In this document: positions 61,596-64,000 of the stretch, piece by piece
Numbering within the stretch: position 1 is the first letter of the stretch
Layout of the letters: the number at the start of each line of letters is the position of its first letter
Source: Leuctra nigra
Taxonomy: Eukaryota; Arthropoda; Insecta; Plecoptera; Leuctridae
Length of the DNA stretch: 64,000 bases
Direction: 5' to 3'
Assembly: GCA_934045905.1 (NCBI GenBank)
Contig: CAKOGZ010000083.1
Location: forward strand, 806,001-870,000
The notes under the pieces: model-generated
What the model was told of the DNA's origin: nothing
Database searches by the model: none
The model's input: the letters and a program-made list of their open reading frames with translations, nothing else
Made by a program: the position numbers and the translations under genes

Positions 61596-63217
61596 TAGAT
61601 TCGTCACAAAGTAGGAAACAAACAAAACTTTTTCAATATGACCTACTTCTAAAGTGGCAACCCCCTGTTTTTATCGAATTTTCTTGATGCCTACACAACG
61701 ATATGCCGAGAAATGTAATAAAACACTTTTCGAAAAAAAATAGGCTTATAAATAAAATTATAAAAAAGAACCCCACTCTGCCCCCTTGGAGTCGCCCGAC
61801 GCTGCCCTGTCAGATTATTATATAATAAAGTTAGGTTAATACAGGTTAGCGAAGCGAGCGTAGCTGACTCATCACAAGCTTTAACCTCCATTGACTAAAA
61901 AATGGATGAAAACCTAGGAAATGAGGAAAATCTAAGGAACATTGTTAATTGTTACATTGTTACCTTTGTAGGCTAACCTACATTGTTGGTCAATATACAT
62001 TGACAAAAAAATGGATGAAAATCTATCGGGGGTCGACCCATCAGCTTCTGAATAACATGAACAGTTAATTCCGGCGAATCGGAGAGTCTGACACAAAAAA
62101 GTGTTTCTGCACTTTTTAAGCCTCTCACCATCTACTATATAGGGTAACGTTGTCAACTCTCTTAGAGTAATAGATTCGTCACAAAGTAGGAAACAAATAA
62201 AAAAATATCAATATGAGCTACTTCTAAAGTGGCACCCCCCTATTTTTATCGAATTTTCTTGAAGCCTACACAACGTTATGCCGAGAAATGAAATAAAACA
62301 CTTTTCGAAAAAAAATAGGCTTATAAATAAAATTATAAAAAAGAACCCCACTCTGCCCCCTTGGAGTCGCCCGACGCTGCCCTGTCAGATTATTATATAA
62401 TAAAGTTAGGTTAATACAGGTTAGCGAAGCGAGCGTAGCTGACTCATCACAAGCTTTAACCTCCATTGACTAAAAAATGGATGAAAACCTAGGAAATGAG
62501 GAAAATCTAAGGAACATTGTTAATTGTTACATTGTTACCTTTGTAGGCTAACCTACATTGTTGGTCAATATACATTGACAAAAAAATGGATGAAAATCTA
62601 TCGGGGGTCGACCCATCAGCTTCTGAATAACATAAACAGTTAATTCCGGCGAATCGGAGAGTCTGACACAAAAAAGTGTTTCTGCACTTTTTAAGCCTCT
62701 CACCATCTACTATATAGGGTAACGTTGTCAACTCTCTTAGAGTAATAGATTCGTCACAAAGTAGGAAACAAATAAAAAAATATCAATATGAGCTACTTCT
62801 TAAGTGGCACCCCCCTATTTTTATCGAATTTTCTTGAAGCCTACACAACGTTATGCCAAGAAATGAAATAAAACACTTTTCGAAAATAATAGGCTTAACA
62901 TTAACATGTAAAAAAAAATCTCCCCTCTGCCTCCTGGAGTCGCCCGACGTTGCCCGGTCAGATAATTTTATAATAAAGTTAGGTTAGGGTAGGTTAGCGA
63001 AGCGAGCGAAGCGAGCGTAGCTGACCCTTAACAAGCTTTAACCTACAGTGACAAAAAATTGATGAAAACCTATCAGGATTGTGCCCTTCTGCTTCTGAAG
63101 GACATAAACTAAGAAATGGGGCGTATCGGAGCGTCTGACAGAAAAAAGTGTTTCTGCACTTTTTAAGCCTCTCTCCATCATCTATATGGTGTATCATTTT
63201 CAGCTTTCTAAGAGTAA
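61596..63217 (+). repeat. Block 28: La-Lc-S
   Basis: La 61596-62170, Lc 62171-62745, S 62746-63217; 1,622 bp. The La has ggcaaccccctg near 61657 and aacgatatgcc near 61699; both recur in block 29, so these two blocks are recent copies. Confidence 0.94.
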
Positions 63218-64000
63218 TAGATTCGTCACAAAGTAGGAAACAAACAAAACTTTTTCAATATGACCTACTTCTAAAGTGGCAACCCCCTGTTTTTATCGAA
63301 TTTTCTTGATGCCTACACAACGATATGCCGAGAAATGTAATAAAACACTTTTCGCAAAAAAATAGGCTTATAAATAAAATTATAAAAAAGAACCCCACTC
63401 TGCCCCCTTGGAGTCGCCCGACGCTGCCCTGTCAGATTATTATATAATAAAGTTAGGTTAATACAGGTTAGCGAAGCGAGCGTAGCTGACTCATCACAAG
63501 CTTTAACCTCCATTGACTAAAAAATGGATGAAAACCTAGGAAATGAGGAAAATCTAAGGAACATTGTTAATTGTTACATTGTTACCTTTGTAGGCTAACC
63601 TACATTGTTGGTCAATATACATTGACAAAAAAATGGATGAAAATCTATCGGGGGTCGACCCATCAGCTTCTGAATAACATGAACAGTTAATTCCGGCGAA
63701 TCGGAGAGTCTGACACAAAAAAGTGTTTCTGCACTTTTTAAGCCTCTCACCATCTACTATATAGGGTAACGTTGTCAACTCTCTTAGAGTAATAGATTCG
63801 TCACAAAGTAGGAAACAAATAAAAAAATATCAATATGAGCTACTTCTAAAGTGGCACCCCCCTATTTTTATCGAATTTTCTTGAAGCCTACACAACGTTA
63901 TGCCGAGAAATGAAATAAAACACTTTTCGAAAAAAAATAGGCTTATAAATAAAATTATAAAAAAGAACCCCACTCTGCCCCCTTGGAGTCGCCCGACGCT
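63218..64000 (+). repeat. Block 29: La and truncated Lc (window edge)
   Basis: La 63218-63792 and the first 208 bp of an Lc (63793-64000). The cut is the window edge, not an array boundary. The La repeats the private variants of the La at 61596, plus cgcaaaaaaat. Confidence 0.93.

Larger units (their letters stand above)
1..64000 (+). repeat. Satellite DNA array with two monomer families (about 575 bp and 472 bp)
   Basis: The sequence is a continuous head-to-tail array of 117 monomers, all on one strand, with no spacer or unique insert. Units were delimited by the start tagattcgtcacaaagtagg (sometimes taaattcgtc). There are 89 long monomers (L; 88 complete) and 28 short ones (S). L and S align over their whole length except for about 109 bp present only in L, so they share an ancestor. 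Copies of L differ by a few substitutions and by one-base indels in A-runs. The array is AT-rich with two CpG-rich islets per monomer. It continues past both edges. No stretch longer than 300 bases contains anything other than this repeat. Function is not visible; a centromeric or other heterochromatic satellite is the usual context, which is inference. Confidence 0.97.

Noticed and set aside
96..63778. About 180 short minus-strand ORFs as a gene family
   Set aside because: They repeat with the satellite monomer, switch frame with single-A indels, use mixed start codons and are closed by stops in several copies. Nothing but repetition supports coding.
1..64000. CRISPR array or other spacer-repeat system
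   Set aside because: Repeat units are 472-575 bp and directly abut, with no unique spacers between them.
1..64000. Tandem rRNA, tRNA or histone gene repeat
   Set aside because: No rRNA, tRNA cloverleaf or histone-like sequence is seen in the monomer, and monomers are too short for such clusters.
1..64000. Transposable element with terminal repeats
   Set aside because: No terminal inverted repeats, target-site duplications or enzyme-coding frames; unit edges are those of a tandem repeat.

Overview
The whole window is one uninterrupted head-to-tail satellite DNA array. I find no protein-coding gene, RNA gene, transposon, CRISPR array or unique sequence in it. I segmented it by the recurring monomer start (tagattcgtcacaaagtagg) into 117 units, all in the same orientation: 28 short monomers (S, normally 472 bp), 88 complete long monomers (L, 574 or 575 bp, a few 573 or 576) and one L cut by the right edge. 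Neither window edge is an array end.

The units form 29 blocks. Every complete block starts with an L of subtype La and ends with one S. Between them lie zero to six further L monomers of subtype Lb (cgaaaataatagg in the front third) or Lc (cgaaaaaaaatagg). La occurs only directly after S. This follows from the choice of register: the S-type divergence starts about 145 bp into S and runs about 120 bp into the next L. In a register shifted by about 140 bp there are simply two monomer families, about 575 and 472 bp, ordered S-(L)n with n = 1 to 7.

Regional layout. From 1 to 7.6 kb there is an older-looking zone of La-Lb-Lc-S and La-Lc-S blocks. From 7.6 to 20 kb blocks are La-Lb(n)-S with an S subtype called S_T here. 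From 19.4 to 30.6 kb there is a 5,550-bp tandem duplication whose junction monomer is visible. From 31 to 36 kb there is a dimeric 1,149-bp sub-repeat. From 35 to 48 kb two S subtypes (S_T and S_A) alternate, with a paralogous pair of segments differing by one monomer. From 48.2 to 58.2 kb there is a 4,970-bp tandem duplication with only two mismatches seen. From 58 to 64 kb there is a regular La-Lc-S zone of about 1,622 bp whose private variants are partly shared with the left edge. This pattern is expected from repeated unequal exchange or amplification in the middle of an array.

The many short antisense ORFs (66-85 residues) come from the homogenised repeat. Single-A indels, stops and gained or lost starts change them freely between copies, so I do not call them genes. 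Host: certainly eukaryote-like; a (peri)centromeric, subtelomeric or other heterochromatic satellite is the natural interpretation. Short TTAGG runs and retained CpG-rich cores are compatible with an arthropod, but this is a weak inference. All counts and identities were made by reading, not by alignment software.
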